Shown here in pieces: positions 19,224-29,195 of a DNA stretch of 64,000 bases. Numbering within the stretch: the stretch's first letter is position 1; every line of letters starts with the position of its first letter. This DNA is from Tenacibaculum adriaticum (lineage in GTDB: Bacteria; Bacteroidota; Bacteroidia; Flavobacteriales; Flavobacteriaceae), in NCBI RefSeq assembly GCF_008124875.1, contig NZ_VNIA01000003.1, forward strand, positions 248,001 through 312,000, given 5' to 3'. The position numbers were made by a program, and so were the translations under genes. The notes under the pieces are model-generated. The model was not told where the DNA came from. It was given only the letters and a program-made list of their open reading frames with translations, and did no database searches.

Positions 19224-19982
19224 ATGAAAATAATTATATCACCAGCAAAGTCGTTAGATTTTGAAACCAAAGCACCAACTAGTTTACATACAACTCCGCA
19301 GTTTTTAGAGCAATCAACAAAGTTGAATAAGAAACTAAAAACCTTATCGAGAAAAAAATTGTCAGAATTAATGAAGATTTCTGATGATTTGGCTTCGTTA
19401 AATTATGAACGAAATCAAAGCTGGGAAACTCCATTTACGGCTAATAATGCCAAACAAGCAATTTTTAGTTTTACAGGTGAAGTATATCGCGGTATAAATG
19501 CAACTACGATTTCAGAAGAAAAACTTCCTGTATTACAAGATAAATTACGCATTTTATCAGGTTTATATGGTTTATTAAAGCCGTTGGATTTGATTCAGCC
19601 TTATCGCTTAGAAATGGGAACAAAACTAAAAGTAGGGAGAGCTGATAATTTGTATAGGTTTTGGGGTGATGATTTGGTAAAATCATTAAATGAAGAGATG
19701 AGTGATGATGAATTGTTAGTCAATTTAGCAAGTGCTGAATATTTTAAAGCACTTCCTAAAAAAAAGTTGAAAGTACCAATGATTACTCCAGTGTTTAAAG
19801 ATTTTAAAAACGGACAATATAAAATAATTATGACGTTTGCTAAAAAAGCACGTGGTTTAATGGTGCGTTATATTATTGATAATGATGTTGAAACATTAGA
19901 AGAATTAAAAGGTTTTAATGTAGATGGATATGGTTTTTCTGAAGAAATGTCTACAGATACAGAATTGGTTTTTACTCGTTAA
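19224..19982 (+). CDS. yaaA: Peroxide stress protein YaaA (UPF0246)
   Basis: A 252-residue cytoplasmic protein of the YaaA family, which in E. coli lowers free intracellular iron and so limits Fenton damage during peroxide stress. Seen: the start MKIIISPAKSLDFETKAPTS, then LRILSGLYGLLKPLDLIQPY, RLEMGTKLKV and the C-terminal KKARGLMVRYII. Length fits the family (about 250-260). Close to katG, which fits a shared role, although a recombinase fragment lies between. The next gene starts at the base after its stop, so the two are cotranscribed. Confidence 0.95.
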   Translation: MKIIISPAKSLDFETKAPTSLHTTPQFLEQSTKLNKKLKTLSRKKLSELMKISDDLASLNYERNQSWETPFTANNAKQAIFSFTGEVYRGINATTISEEKLPVLQDKLRILSGLYGLLKPLDLIQPYRLEMGTKLKVGRADNLYRFWGDDLVKSLNEEMSDDELLVNLASAEYFKALPKKKLKVPMITPVFKDFKNGQYKIIMTFAKKARGLMVRYIIDNDVETLEELKGFNVDGYGFSEEMSTDTELVFTR

Positions 19983-20498
19983 ATGAAAATCAGAGAAGCA
20001 ACATTTGAAGATGCTGAGGTTATTTCATTACTAGCCAGAGTAACTTTTGATGAAACTTTTGGACATCTATTTAAAGATCGTCAAGATTTACTCGATTATT
20101 TTGACAGAACTTTTTCGGTTCAAAAACTTAGAAACTCAATAGCAAGTAAAAACAATAAATTTTGGCTAGCTTTTGTAAATGAATTACCTGTTGGCTATGC
20201 TAAATTAAAAGTGCATTCACTTTCAGAATTTATTTTGCAGAAAGAAAGAGTGTCTCAGTTGCAGAAAATTTATGTACTCAAAGATTTTTTGTCTAAAAAA
20301 ATTGGCTTTCAATTGCAAGAAACCTTACTTTCAAAAGCCAAAGAACTTAATAGCAAAATAATTTGGTTGTCGGTATTACACACAAACGAGCGTGCAATTA
20401 ACTTTTACCTTAAAAACGGATTTTCTTCCGTAGGAAAACACATTTTTTCTATAGGAAAAGAAGATTTTGAATTTGTAGCGATGGGTAAACCGCTTTAA
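19983..20498 (+). CDS. GNAT family N-acetyltransferase
   Basis: A 171-residue cytoplasmic acetyl-CoA-dependent acetyltransferase. Seen: MKIREATFEDAEVISLLARV (typical N-terminal strand and helix), the central strand LPVGYAKLKV, LQKIYVLKDFLSKKIGFQL in the acetyl-CoA loop region (the usual R/QxxGxG/A motif is imperfect), and LSVLHTNERAINFYLKNGF, the classic C-terminal GNAT stretch. ATG directly follows the yaaA stop. The acceptor is unknown. The 3' end overlaps the convergent sdaA stop by about 3 nt. Confidence 0.9.
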   Translation: MKIREATFEDAEVISLLARVTFDETFGHLFKDRQDLLDYFDRTFSVQKLRNSIASKNNKFWLAFVNELPVGYAKLKVHSLSEFILQKERVSQLQKIYVLKDFLSKKIGFQLQETLLSKAKELNSKIIWLSVLHTNERAINFYLKNGFSSVGKHIFSIGKEDFEFVAMGKPL

Positions 20499-21922
20499 CA
20501 ATCAGCTAAGCCTACTGTAATTGCCAATCCGCCTTCTGAGGTTTCTTTGTAATTACGGTTCATATCTTTTGCGGTTTCCCACATGGTGTCAATTACTTTA
20601 TCTAACGGCACTTTCGATTCCTTCGGATTTGTTTCTAAAGCTAATTCCGCAGCATTGATAGCTTTAATAGCCCCCATGGCATTTCGCTCTATACAAGGAA
20701 CTTGTACCAAACCACCAATTGGGTCGCAAGTTAATCCTAAGTGATGTTCCATAGCAATTTCTGCAGCTACTAAACATTGTGATGGAGTACCGCCCAAAAG
20801 TTCAGTAAGCGCAGCAGCAGCCATAGCTGAGGAAACTCCAATTTCTGCTTGACAACCACCCATAGCGGCAGAAATGGTGGCATTTTTCTTAAATATGGAG
20901 CCTATTTCACCAGCAACCAATAAAAACTTTTTAATGTGTTCAAAATTGGCTTCGTGATTTTCGATAACCAAATAGTACATTAAAACAGCAGGAATTACAC
21001 CCGCACTTCCGTTAGTGGGCGCTGTAACAACACGTCCAAGCGCAGCATTCACTTCGTTAACAGCGAGTGCGCAACAACTAACCCATTTTAAAATTTCTCT
21101 AAACTTAACTTCCGTATTTCTAATAGCAACAATCCATTCTTGCGGATTCGTATACACTGCTTCTTTAATGAGTTTTTGATGGGTAGCGTAAGCACGTCTT
21201 TTAACGTTTAAACCACCCGGTAATATACCTTCGGTATGGCAACCAATATACATACTCTCTAACATGGTTTCCCAAATGCGAAGTAACTCTAAATCAATTT
21301 CGTTGGCAGGTTTTAAAACCAATTCATTTTCAAATACTATTTCAGAAATCGATTTGTTTTGATGTTCGCAATACACTTCAAGCTCAATAGCTCTGTTAAT
21401 GGGAAACGGAAAGTTTTGTTTGGTAATTTCTATATCTTCATCCTTTTCGATGTCTTCTTGAATTATAAATCCGCCACCAATAGAGTAGTAGGTTTCGGCA
21501 GAAATTTCTTTTCTTTTGGATGAAAGCCCTCTAAAAGTTAATCCATTGGCATGAAAAGGGAGAAATTCACGATTAAAAACAACATCTTTAATAGAAAAGT
21601 CTATCATCTTTTCAAAATTGAAATGTAGTTGTTGTTTGTTGTTAATTTGGGTAATGATATTTTGAATTTCATCAATAGGAATAAATTCAGGATCTGTACC
21701 ACTTAACCCTAATAAAATGGCTAAATCTGTCGCATGTCCTTTACCAGTTAGCGATAAAGAACCATATAGGTCTACTTTAATGTTATCAACTAAATGAAAA
21801 ATATTAGAAGATTTTAATTGTTGAATCCATTGTTGTGCTGCACGCCAAGGACCTAATGTGTGAGAACTAGATGGGCCCACACCGATTTTTAGCATATCAA
21901 ATACACTAATAAATTGAGCCAT
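20495..21922 (-). CDS. sdaA: L-serine ammonia-lyase (single-chain, iron-sulfur type)
   Basis: Converts L-serine to pyruvate and ammonia with a [4Fe-4S] cluster. I place the start at the ATG at 21922 ([20 protein letters not shown]) because family members begin this way; the longer frame to 21979 adds 19 unlikely residues. This gives 475 residues. Seen: the beta domain [16 protein letters not shown], and the alpha domain with [55 protein letters not shown]. Cys in [13 protein letters not shown] and VPCIE are the probable cluster ligands. Single-chain form, unlike the split Bacillus enzyme. Confidence 0.96.
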   Translation of the reverse strand: MAQFISVFDMLKIGVGPSSSHTLGPWRAAQQWIQQLKSSNIFHLVDNIKVDLYGSLSLTGKGHATDLAILLGLSGTDPEFIPIDEIQNIITQINNKQQLHFNFEKMIDFSIKDVVFNREFLPFHANGLTFRGLSSKRKEISAETYYSIGGGFIIQEDIEKDEDIEITKQNFPFPINRAIELEVYCEHQNKSISEIVFENELVLKPANEIDLELLRIWETMLESMYIGCHTEGILPGGLNVKRRAYATHQKLIKEAVYTNPQEWIVAIRNTEVKFREILKWVSCCALAVNEVNAALGRVVTAPTNGSAGVIPAVLMYYLVIENHEANFEHIKKFLLVAGEIGSIFKKNATISAAMGGCQAEIGVSSAMAAAALTELLGGTPSQCLVAAEIAMEHHLGLTCDPIGGLVQVPCIERNAMGAIKAINAAELALETNPKESKVPLDKVIDTMWETAKDMNRNYKETSEGGLAITVGLADC

Positions 21923-21956
21923 AAATTTGTTGTTTGTTTGTATATCAAAAATAAAG

Positions 21957-21988
21957 AATCCCATCATGATTTTACACATAATGGGATT
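21957..21988 (-). terminator. Hairpin terminator after the DUF2853-type gene
   Basis: AATCCCAT (21957-21964) pairs with ATGGGATT (21981-21988); on the minus strand the stem is followed by CTTTATTTTTG. It lies between the DUF2853-type gene and sdaA. Confidence 0.55.
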
Positions 21989-22008
21989 TATTTTATAAAA
22001 AGAAAATT

Positions 22009-22350
22009 TTACATTCCGTAAACGCTTTCTTTTTTAAAGTGTACAGCTAACATGTAATATACAACAGCTCTATATTTATTTCTTTCAGACTTTCCGATTT
22101 TTTCTACAACAGAAGCGATAGCATCATCTAATTTTGGGCCATCACTTAGACCTAATTTCTTTATTAGGAAGTTTTTCTTCACAGTTTCTAACTCTTTAGC
22201 ATCAGAACCAGAAACAGTTTCAGCATCTCTTTTATAAATAGATGGACCTAAACCTTTTGTTACTGCTTTTAATAAATCAGCATTGTATTTAAGGCCTTTG
22301 TCATCCATAAATTTTTGATACTGTGCTACTTTTTCATCAAATTTACTCAT
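22009..22350 (-). CDS. DUF2853-type small protein
   Basis: A 113-residue, highly charged, all-helical cytoplasmic protein (MSKFDEKVAQYQKFMDDKGL, KAVTKGLGPSIYKRDAETV, RNKYRAVVYYMLAVHFKKES). It matches my memory of the DUF2853 family, widespread in Bacteroidota and without known function. No signal peptide, no Cys, no catalytic motif. It is a single-gene unit with its own terminator. The 226 nt upstream, shared with the divergent TPR gene, must hold both promoters; I see no clear match in it. Confidence 0.8.
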   Translation of the reverse strand: MSKFDEKVAQYQKFMDDKGLKYNADLLKAVTKGLGPSIYKRDAETVSGSDAKELETVKKNFLIKKLGLSDGPKLDDAIASVVEKIGKSERNKYRAVVYYMLAVHFKKESVYGM

Positions 22351-22576
22351 AATAATTATTTAAAAGTTTATAAAAAAATTAGTTAAATCATTTCAACCTC
22401 TCAAATATAGAAAAAATAATAATGCATATCAATAAGCTGATAGACAAATAATCATAAAAATTGTTTGGTATAGATACTGATAACTGTTAATTAAATTGTT
22501 GAAAACTAATAAGTTTTTATGTTAACAAACTACTTTGTTGTAGTAGTTTTATCTAGTAATTCAAATCCAATAGCCT

Positions 22577-23947
22577 ATGTCTCTATCAAAATTTGAATCC
22601 ATGTTGAAAACCAACAACGTGTACTTTTTCGATGCCACCGAATTTGAGGATATCATTCAGCATTATTTAAATATTGGCAAACATTCTTTAGCTAAAAAAG
22701 CAGTTCAATTAGGATTAGAGCAGCATCCTGGATCTATAGATTTAAAATTGTTAAAGGTAGAGTTGTTTATTTTTGAAGATAGATTAGAAACAGCAATTCA
22801 ATTACTTTCAGAAATTGAAGCGGTTGAACCACATAATGATGAGGTTTTCATTCAGAAAGCAACCATATTATCAAAAAACAGAAAACACGAAGAAGCGGTT
22901 GTACTCCTTAAAAGATCTTTAGAATTTGCAGAAGATCCAGTAGATATCTGGGCGATGATAGGGATGGAGTATATGTATTTAGATGATTATGAAAATGCGC
23001 GTTTAAATTTTGCAAAATGTATTGATGTAGATTATGAGGATTACTCTTCTCTATACAACATTATATATTGCTTTGAGATGCAAGATAATTATGAAGATGC
23101 AATTCGTTTTTTAAATTCTTATCTAGATGAAAATCCATACAGTGAAGTAGCGTGGCATCAGTTAGGAAGACAATACTTTGAATTGAAGATGTTTAAAGAA
23201 GCGCTTACTTCTTTTGATTATTCGGTGTTGATAGACGAAGGTTTTATTGGCGGATATTTAGAAAAAGCCAAAACATTAGAACAGTTAGATCGTTACGAAG
23301 AGGCAATAGAAAATTATTTAATAACGTTAGAGCTAGACGATCCCACTGCATATGCTTATGTTAGAATAGGAGAGTGTTATGAGAAATTAGCTATTTTTGA
23401 AACAGCCATAAAATACTATAAAAAAGCGGTGTACGAAGATCCGTTATTAGATAGAGGTTGGGTATTGTTAACGAATGCCTATTGCGAAGCGGAAAACTAT
23501 CATAAAGCAATATACTACATAAACAAAGCGTTGCAAATAGACGATTCAAATTTTATTTACTGGCGTAAGTATGCAGATATTAATATCAAATTAGAATTTT
23601 ATGAAGAAGCGGTTAAAGCTTTTTATAAATGTTTAGATTTAGGTGATGAAGAAATTGAAATTTATATAGCTCTTGCTGATGTTTTGTTGTTTTTAGGAGA
23701 ATTTGATGATGCTTTAAAAATATTAATCAAAGCAAAAAAAACATATAAAGAGTTTGCGGAAATTGAGTATCGTCTTTGTGGTTTGTTTACGATTTTAAGC
23801 AAAAAGGAATATGGGTTAACCCATCTTAAAAACGGATTAGCAATAGATTTTGATTACCATAACATTGTAAAAGATCTATATCCTACAGTGTTTGGTGCTA
23901 AAGAAATTAAAGAGGTAATTAAAAATTTTCAAAAAGCAGTAAAGTAA
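22577..23947 (+). CDS. Cytoplasmic tetratricopeptide repeat protein
   Basis: A 456-residue protein made of about eleven TPR units from residue ~20 to the end (for example YMYLDDYENARLNFAKCIDV, RYEEAIENYLITLELDDPTA, AIFETAIKYYKKAVYEDPLL, NYHKAIYYINKALQIDDSNF). No signal peptide or transmembrane helix, so it is a cytoplasmic scaffold. Long TPR proteins of this kind are common in Flavobacteriia and have no assigned role. Its stop codon directly abuts the stop codon of the convergent LRR gene, leaving no room for a terminator between them. Confidence 0.88.
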   Translation: MSLSKFESMLKTNNVYFFDATEFEDIIQHYLNIGKHSLAKKAVQLGLEQHPGSIDLKLLKVELFIFEDRLETAIQLLSEIEAVEPHNDEVFIQKATILSKNRKHEEAVVLLKRSLEFAEDPVDIWAMIGMEYMYLDDYENARLNFAKCIDVDYEDYSSLYNIIYCFEMQDNYEDAIRFLNSYLDENPYSEVAWHQLGRQYFELKMFKEALTSFDYSVLIDEGFIGGYLEKAKTLEQLDRYEEAIENYLITLELDDPTAYAYVRIGECYEKLAIFETAIKYYKKAVYEDPLLDRGWVLLTNAYCEAENYHKAIYYINKALQIDDSNFIYWRKYADINIKLEFYEEAVKAFYKCLDLGDEEIEIYIALADVLLFLGEFDDALKILIKAKKTYKEFAEIEYRLCGLFTILSKKEYGLTHLKNGLAIDFDYHNIVKDLYPTVFGAKEIKEVIKNFQKAVK

Positions 23948-24628
23948 TTATTCCCATTCAATTTTACATTTTCTTGGGGTACGTAATTTAATTTTACCTT
24001 TTTCGTAATCGTCAAATTGATTATCATTAAGTTTTAAAAGCTGAAGATTTTTTAAAGGAATTAAAACATCAGAAATCTTGTATAGGTTGTTTTTATGAAG
24101 TTTTAAGGCTTGTAATTTTGTTAAGTTGTTAAATGAAGCAGGTAAGAAAGCTAATATGTTATGAGAAGCATATAATTTTCGTAGTTGTTTTAACTCACCA
24201 AAATCGATAGGAAGCTCCGTAATCTTATTGCGTTGAATGTATAATCTTTCCAAGTTTTCTAATTCTATAATTGCATCAGGTAGCTCGGTTAAATTATTAT
24301 AACTAAGGCTTAAATAACTAAGATTGGTTAAATAGGCTATTTGTTTCGGGAGTTTATGAATCGAATTTCTTGAGAAGTTAACATATTCTAAATTTTTTAA
24401 GCTGAAAAGAAGCGTGTCTATTTCTTGAATATTATTCTTTTTAAGATTAAGTTTTTTTAAGTTAATGAATAGCTCAATTCCCTTTGGAATCTCATTCAAA
24501 CCTTGTTCTGATAAATCTAACTCAATTACAGTAGATGGATCTTTTAAGGCTTCTTCTAGCGAGGTAAATTCTTGAGCGTTACTAAAAGTAGAAATAAATA
24601 GACATAAAAGGGTAATTGTCTTTTTCAT
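23948..24628 (-). CDS. Exported leucine-rich repeat protein
   Basis: A 226-residue protein with a signal peptide (MKKTITLLCLFISTFSNAQ) and about seven 23-residue leucine-rich repeats (LTNLSYLSLSYNNLTELPDA, LENLERLYIQRNKITELPID, LTKLQALKLHKNNLYKISDV). It lacks a T9SS C-terminal domain, so it probably stays in the periplasm or on a membrane. Such domains bind proteins or peptides. It lies 37 nt downstream of the 24666-25247 gene in the same direction and is likely part of the same unit as the symporter. Confidence 0.88.
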   Translation of the reverse strand: MKKTITLLCLFISTFSNAQEFTSLEEALKDPSTVIELDLSEQGLNEIPKGIELFINLKKLNLKKNNIQEIDTLLFSLKNLEYVNFSRNSIHKLPKQIAYLTNLSYLSLSYNNLTELPDAIIELENLERLYIQRNKITELPIDFGELKQLRKLYASHNILAFLPASFNNLTKLQALKLHKNNLYKISDVLIPLKNLQLLKLNDNQFDDYEKGKIKLRTPRKCKIEWE

Positions 24629-24665
24629 TGAATGTCTTTTGTTGAAAGGGGTAGTAGGTTTATTT

Positions 24666-25247
24666 TTATTTCGTCAATTTTATTTTCTTTTTGTTTTCGT
24701 ATCGAAATTCATTTAAATTGTTTAGTTCAAGTGCAATTTTTTCTTTCCATTCCGCTATTTTTTTGTCATTCAGGCCTCTTCTTGTTTCTTTTGCTAATAA
24801 TAGTCTTTCATTTGAAAATTCTGCCATTATTTCATTGCTGATTTGATTTAAAACATTAAAACCATTAGCTATTTTATTTTTGTTTTTTAGGAGGCGCTTT
24901 CTGAATTTACGAGTATAAATTTCAGATAAATCAAATTGTATTTGTTGAAAATCTATATGTTTATGAATATCTTTTATTTTAGTTGTATCAATCCATGAAG
25001 CATTTCTTAGAAATATAGAGCTAACTCTTTGGTTTAAATTTCGTTTAAAGAAATCAAATCCTTTAGCTTCATGAGATATTACTAATTGGGTGTAAATAGC
25101 ATCGTTTGAAGAGTCACTTATTTTAATTTTGTAGTCATCAACGGTTAACTTATCAACAGAACTCCATCTTTTTTGACCTGATAATAAGTTTTGGCTGAAA
25201 GAAATACTAGAGATAAGTAGTGTAATAAGTAATATTCTTTTTTTCAT
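24666..25247 (-). CDS. Hypothetical exported protein downstream of symporter
   Basis: I start it at the ATG at 25247 (MKKRILLITLLISSISFSQ), a clean signal peptide; the frame reaches up to 25298 but that would overlap the symporter and hide the signal. It has 193 residues, Lys/Glu/Asn-rich and helical, with a LSGQKRWSSVDKLTVDDYKI segment near the N-terminus and a basic tail (RYENKKKIKLTK). No known domain is recognised. It starts 11 nt after the symporter, so cotranscription is likely. Confidence 0.65.
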   Translation of the reverse strand: MKKRILLITLLISSISFSQNLLSGQKRWSSVDKLTVDDYKIKISDSSNDAIYTQLVISHEAKGFDFFKRNLNQRVSSIFLRNASWIDTTKIKDIHKHIDFQQIQFDLSEIYTRKFRKRLLKNKNKIANGFNVLNQISNEIMAEFSNERLLLAKETRRGLNDKKIAEWKEKIALELNNLNEFRYENKKKIKLTK

Positions 25248-25258
25248 AATTTCAATAA

Positions 25259-26983
25259 CTAAATCTTTTTCCAAATTCTCTGTAAAATAAACATGCAAAC
25301 TCCAGTTAAAACTGTAAATCCTAATGCCAAGGTAGTTTTACCATAAATCCAATTCCCTGTAGCAAATAAGAAGCTATACACACCAATCGTTCCGGTTACA
25401 AACGCTACAATTTTCGCGCCAATGTTTTTAAACTTGTCTTCGCCTTCAAAAATTAGGTTGTCAAATCTATCTAATGTTTTTGAATCGGTAGGCTGGGTGA
25501 GAAGTGTTATTAAAATCCAACCAATGGTAGTAATAACCACACCAGTTATTAATTGCCAATAACCAGCAATTTCAAACATAGGGTTTTCCATTTTTCCGTT
25601 TACAAAAAAGATCAATGCAATTACAAAAGAAATCGCCATAGCAGCCATTTCGCTATACGGATTTATACGATGCCAAAACCAACGTAAAATGAATAGTAAA
25701 CCAGTACCTGCACCAATTTGTAATAATAAGTCAAAGACATCTTTGGCAGATTGTAGATAAAACGAAAACAAAGCAGCACAAACCATTAATAAAACAGTAG
25801 AAATTCTACCAATAATTACCTTTTGTTTTTCCGATGCTTCTTGGTTAATAAACCTTCCGTAAAAATCATTTACAATATAAGAGCTTCCCCAATTTAATTG
25901 TGTAGAAATGGTACTCATAAATGCAGCGATTAACGAAGTTAATACGATTCCTAGTAAGCCAGCAGGTAAATAGGTCATCATTGCAGCATAGGCAACATCA
26001 TGTCCTTGCATTTCTGCTGATAATTTAGGAAAAGCAGTATTGATACTTTCTAAATTAGGGAATAAAATTAAAGATGCTAAACCTACTAAAATCCAAGGCC
26101 ATGGACGTAAAGCAAAATGTGCAAAATTGAAAAATAAGGTTGCCCAAGTCGCATTTTTTTCATCTTTAGCAGCTAACATACGTTGCGCTATGTACCCACC
26201 ACCACCAGGTTCTGCCCCAGGATACCAAGTACTCCACCACTGTACAGCGAACGGAATGATAAATAAAGTTATTAATGCTTCTTTATCAGAAAAATCAGGA
26301 AACATTGCTAATTTACTACTAACACCTTCATGAGTTAATAAGGTGTCGAGTCCACCAATTTCTGGTAGATTTACGATATAAATGGTGGCCCAAACAGAAC
26401 CTATCATTGCAATTACAAACTGTACAAAATCAGTTAATAAAACACCTTTTAATCCTCCTAAAGAGGAATAGATTACAACAATTATAGATGAATATATAAG
26501 CATTTCTCCTTGAGAGATTCCTAATAAAATATTTGCAATTTTAGCTCCAGCTAAACAAACCCCTGCCATGGTAATAATATTAAAGATTACACCGAGGTAT
26601 ATGGCTCTAAAACCACGTAAAAAACTTGCCATTTTACCTGAGTAACGCAATTCGTAAAACTCTAAATCGGTTGTAATTCCTGATTTTCGCCATAATTTAG
26701 CATAAAAGAAAACGGTTAACATACCTGTAAGTAGCATTGCCCACCAAACCCAATTACCAGAAACGCCGTTTTTACGAACCAACTCGGTTACTAAACCAGG
26801 TGTATCTGCAGCAAAAGTGGTTGCAACCATAGAAACTCCTAATAACCACCAAGGCATGTTCCTGCCAGATAAAAAGAATTCAGAACTGTTTTTTCCAGCC
26901 GATTTTGAAGCCCATAACCCTATTAATAAAGAGATAAGGAAAAACCCGATAATAATTGCGTAATCTAAGATGCTTAAATTCAT
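25259..26983 (-). CDS. Sodium:solute symporter family protein
   Basis: A 574-residue inner-membrane transporter with about 13-14 transmembrane helices and the SSS/SLC5 pattern: MNLSILDYAIIIGFFLISLL, FFLSGRNMPWWLLGVSMVAT (conserved SGR and W), TFAADTPGLVTELVRKNGVS, ILLGISQGEMLIYSSIIVVI, LIAAFMSTISTQLNWGSSYI (Na+ site region with Ser/Thr). It imports a solute with Na+; the substrate (sugar, acid or other) cannot be read. First gene of a probable three-gene unit with two exported proteins. Confidence 0.93.
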   Translation of the reverse strand: MNLSILDYAIIIGFFLISLLIGLWASKSAGKNSSEFFLSGRNMPWWLLGVSMVATTFAADTPGLVTELVRKNGVSGNWVWWAMLLTGMLTVFFYAKLWRKSGITTDLEFYELRYSGKMASFLRGFRAIYLGVIFNIITMAGVCLAGAKIANILLGISQGEMLIYSSIIVVIYSSLGGLKGVLLTDFVQFVIAMIGSVWATIYIVNLPEIGGLDTLLTHEGVSSKLAMFPDFSDKEALITLFIIPFAVQWWSTWYPGAEPGGGGYIAQRMLAAKDEKNATWATLFFNFAHFALRPWPWILVGLASLILFPNLESINTAFPKLSAEMQGHDVAYAAMMTYLPAGLLGIVLTSLIAAFMSTISTQLNWGSSYIVNDFYGRFINQEASEKQKVIIGRISTVLLMVCAALFSFYLQSAKDVFDLLLQIGAGTGLLFILRWFWHRINPYSEMAAMAISFVIALIFFVNGKMENPMFEIAGYWQLITGVVITTIGWILITLLTQPTDSKTLDRFDNLIFEGEDKFKNIGAKIVAFVTGTIGVYSFLFATGNWIYGKTTLALGFTVLTGVCMFILQRIWKKI

Positions 26984-27064
26984 AGTATTGGTTTAAGCGC
27001 TAAATGTAACTAAATATTTTATAATGTTAAATCTTTGCGAATATCGAAAACGATTTCGCATTTT

Positions 27065-27098
27065 TTTGATTAAAAATGATAAATATTAAGTAAATTTG
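27065..27098 (+). promoter_or_regulatory. Candidate promoter of pfkA
   Basis: TTTG (27065-27068), 22-nt spacer, TAAATTTG (27091-27098): a good match to the Bacteroidota consensus. The ATG at 27112 lies only 13 nt further on, so the leader would be very short. Confidence 0.5.
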
Positions 27099-27111
27099 AT
27101 ATTCGATTTTT

Positions 27112-28098
27112 ATGACAAAAAAACTAAAAAAAATAGCGGTGATGACTTCAGGAGGTGATGCTCCAGGAATGAATGCAGCGATTCGTTCAGTAGTGCGTAC
27201 ATGTGCATACTATAGTACGGAATGTGTTGGTATCTATAGAGGTTATCAAGGAATGATAGAAGGCGATTTTGTGACTATGACAGCACGAAGTGTAAATAAT
27301 ATTATTCAAAAAGGAGGGACGATTTTAAAATCAGCACGATCTAAAGAATTTATGACTGCCGAAGGAAGAAAAAAAGCCTGCGACAATTTAAAAGAACATG
27401 ATATAGATGGTCTTGTGGTAATTGGAGGAGATGGTTCTTTTACAGGGGGTGTTGTTTTTAATAAAGAGCACAACTTTCCAGTAATTGGTATTCCTGGGAC
27501 TATTGATAATGATATTTTCGGAACCTCTCATACATTAGGTTACGATACAGCTTTAAATACTGCGATGGACGCGATTGATAAAATTCGCGACACAGCATCT
27601 TCACATAACCGATTGTTCTTTGTTGAGGTGATGGGACGTGATGCAGGTTTTATAGCTTTAAATACAGGTGTTGGAGCGGGAGCAGAAGAAATTTTAATTC
27701 CTGAAGAAGATTTAGGTTTAGACAGAATGTTAGAGTCACTTAAAAAAAGTCGTCGTTCTGGAAAGTCATCAAGTATTGTGGTAGTAGCAGAAGGAGATAA
27801 ATCTGGTAGAAACGTATATCAATTAGCTGAATATGTCGAGGAAAATATGCCTGAGTATGAAGTAAGAGTGTCCGTATTAGGTCACATGCAAAGAGGAGGT
27901 TCGCCAACTTGTTTTGACAGGGTTTTAGCAAGTCGATTAGGGGTAAAAGCAGTTGAGTTACTCATAGATGGTAAATCGAATTTAATGGTAGGTTTAAAGA
28001 ATGATAAAGTTAGTACTACCGATTTAGAAAAAGCAATTAAAGGTCAATGTGAAATAGATATGGAGCTCTTACGAGTTTCTGATATTATGACCACATAG
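27112..28098 (+). CDS. pfkA: 6-phosphofructokinase (ATP-dependent)
   Basis: Phosphorylates fructose 6-phosphate to fructose 1,6-bisphosphate, the committed glycolytic step. 328 residues, standard for bacterial PfkA. Seen: [20 protein letters not shown] (ATP site), [32 protein letters not shown] (catalytic Asp in TIDND), [20 protein letters not shown] and [25 protein letters not shown] with Gly after GGD favours ATP over pyrophosphate. It begins 13 nt after a promoter-like sequence and is followed 20 nt later by gap, so the two form a glycolytic operon. Confidence 0.98.
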   Translation: MTKKLKKIAVMTSGGDAPGMNAAIRSVVRTCAYYSTECVGIYRGYQGMIEGDFVTMTARSVNNIIQKGGTILKSARSKEFMTAEGRKKACDNLKEHDIDGLVVIGGDGSFTGGVVFNKEHNFPVIGIPGTIDNDIFGTSHTLGYDTALNTAMDAIDKIRDTASSHNRLFFVEVMGRDAGFIALNTGVGAGAEEILIPEEDLGLDRMLESLKKSRRSGKSSSIVVVAEGDKSGRNVYQLAEYVEENMPEYEVRVSVLGHMQRGGSPTCFDRVLASRLGVKAVELLIDGKSNLMVGLKNDKVSTTDLEKAIKGQCEIDMELLRVSDIMTT

Positions 28099-28118
28099 TT
28101 TATAAACAAACAAAAGAC

Positions 28119-29111
28119 ATGATAAAAATAGGAATTAATGGATTTGGAAGAATCGGACGTTTAGCGTTTCGTTCTGCAATGCAAAGAGATAATGTTCAAG
28201 TAGTAGCAATTAACGATTTGTTAGATGTTGAATATTTAGCATATTTATTAAAATATGATTCTGTTCATGGTCGTTTTAACGGAACAGTTGAAGTAAAAGA
28301 CGGGCATTTAGTAGTTAACGGGCAAACAGTTCGTGTTACTGCGGATAGAAATCCGGAAAACTTAAAATGGAATGAAGTTGGAGCAGATTATGTAATAGAA
28401 TCTACAGGTTTCTTTTTAACGAAAGAAAAAGCAGGTCTACATTTAGAAGGAGGAGCTAAAAAAGTAATTATTTCTGCACCATCTAAAGATGCGAATATGT
28501 ATGTAATGGGTGTAAATCACAAAGGTATGACTGCGGGTGAAACTATTGTTTCTAATGCTTCTTGTACTACAAACTGTTTAGCACCTTTGGCAAAAGTAAT
28601 TCAAGATAACTTTGGTTTGGTAGAAGGATTAATGACTACAATTCACGCTGCAACATCTGGTCAAGATGCAGTAGATAGTCCTAATAGTAATTGGAGAAGA
28701 GGTCGTTCTGTGTTAAATAATATGATACCAACAACAACAGGAGCAGCGGTAGCGGTAACAAAAGTTATTCCTGAGTTGAAAGGTAAATTAACAGGAATGG
28801 CGGTTCGTGTACCAACTGCGGATGTTTCTTTGGTTGACTTAACATTTAGAACTAAAAAAGCAACTTCATTAAAAGAAATATTAGCGAAATTAAAAGAAGC
28901 TTCTGAAGGTGAGCTAAAAGGAATTTTAGGATATACAGAAGATGAGGTCGTTTCTCAAGATTTTGTTACTGAAACAAGAACGTCGGTAATTGATGCAAAA
29001 GCAAGTTTAGAGTTAAACGAAAATTTCTTTAAAGTGATTTCTTGGTACGATAACGAGTATGGTTATGCAACTAAAATTGTAGATTTGGTCGAGCATACGG
29101 CTTCATTATAA
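28119..29111 (+). CDS. gap: Glyceraldehyde-3-phosphate dehydrogenase, type I
   Basis: Oxidises and phosphorylates glyceraldehyde 3-phosphate with NAD. 330 residues. Seen: the Rossmann start [20 protein letters not shown], the catalytic [15 protein letters not shown] (Cys about residue 151, with the usual SxSCTTN), the His in [30 protein letters not shown] and the C-terminal [18 protein letters not shown] after VVAI ([10 protein letters not shown]) fits an NAD-type enzyme. The gene is 20 nt after pfkA and ends at a strong terminator. Confidence 0.98.
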   Translation: MIKIGINGFGRIGRLAFRSAMQRDNVQVVAINDLLDVEYLAYLLKYDSVHGRFNGTVEVKDGHLVVNGQTVRVTADRNPENLKWNEVGADYVIESTGFFLTKEKAGLHLEGGAKKVIISAPSKDANMYVMGVNHKGMTAGETIVSNASCTTNCLAPLAKVIQDNFGLVEGLMTTIHAATSGQDAVDSPNSNWRRGRSVLNNMIPTTTGAAVAVTKVIPELKGKLTGMAVRVPTADVSLVDLTFRTKKATSLKEILAKLKEASEGELKGILGYTEDEVVSQDFVTETRTSVIDAKASLELNENFFKVISWYDNEYGYATKIVDLVEHTASL

Positions 29112-29119
29112 TGAAATAA

Positions 29120-29173
29120 GAAATCCCGCTTTTTGCGGGATTTTTTATATCTTGTTTCCTGCGAAAAGCAGGA
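29120..29173 (+). terminator. Tandem hairpins ending the pfkA-gap unit
   Basis: First hairpin: AAATCCCGC / GCGGGATTT with a TTTTTT tail (29121-29146), a textbook intrinsic terminator. Second: TCCTGC / GCAGGA around GAAAA (29157-29173), followed by a T-rich stretch. mgsA starts 22 nt later. Confidence 0.85.
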
Positions 29174-29195
29174 TTTTACTTTTTTAATTAAATAT

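Noticed and set aside
29133..29195. Longer mgsA starting at TTG 29133
   Set aside because: It would begin inside the gap terminator hairpin and add 21 residues absent from the family; ATG 29196 gives the standard N-terminus.
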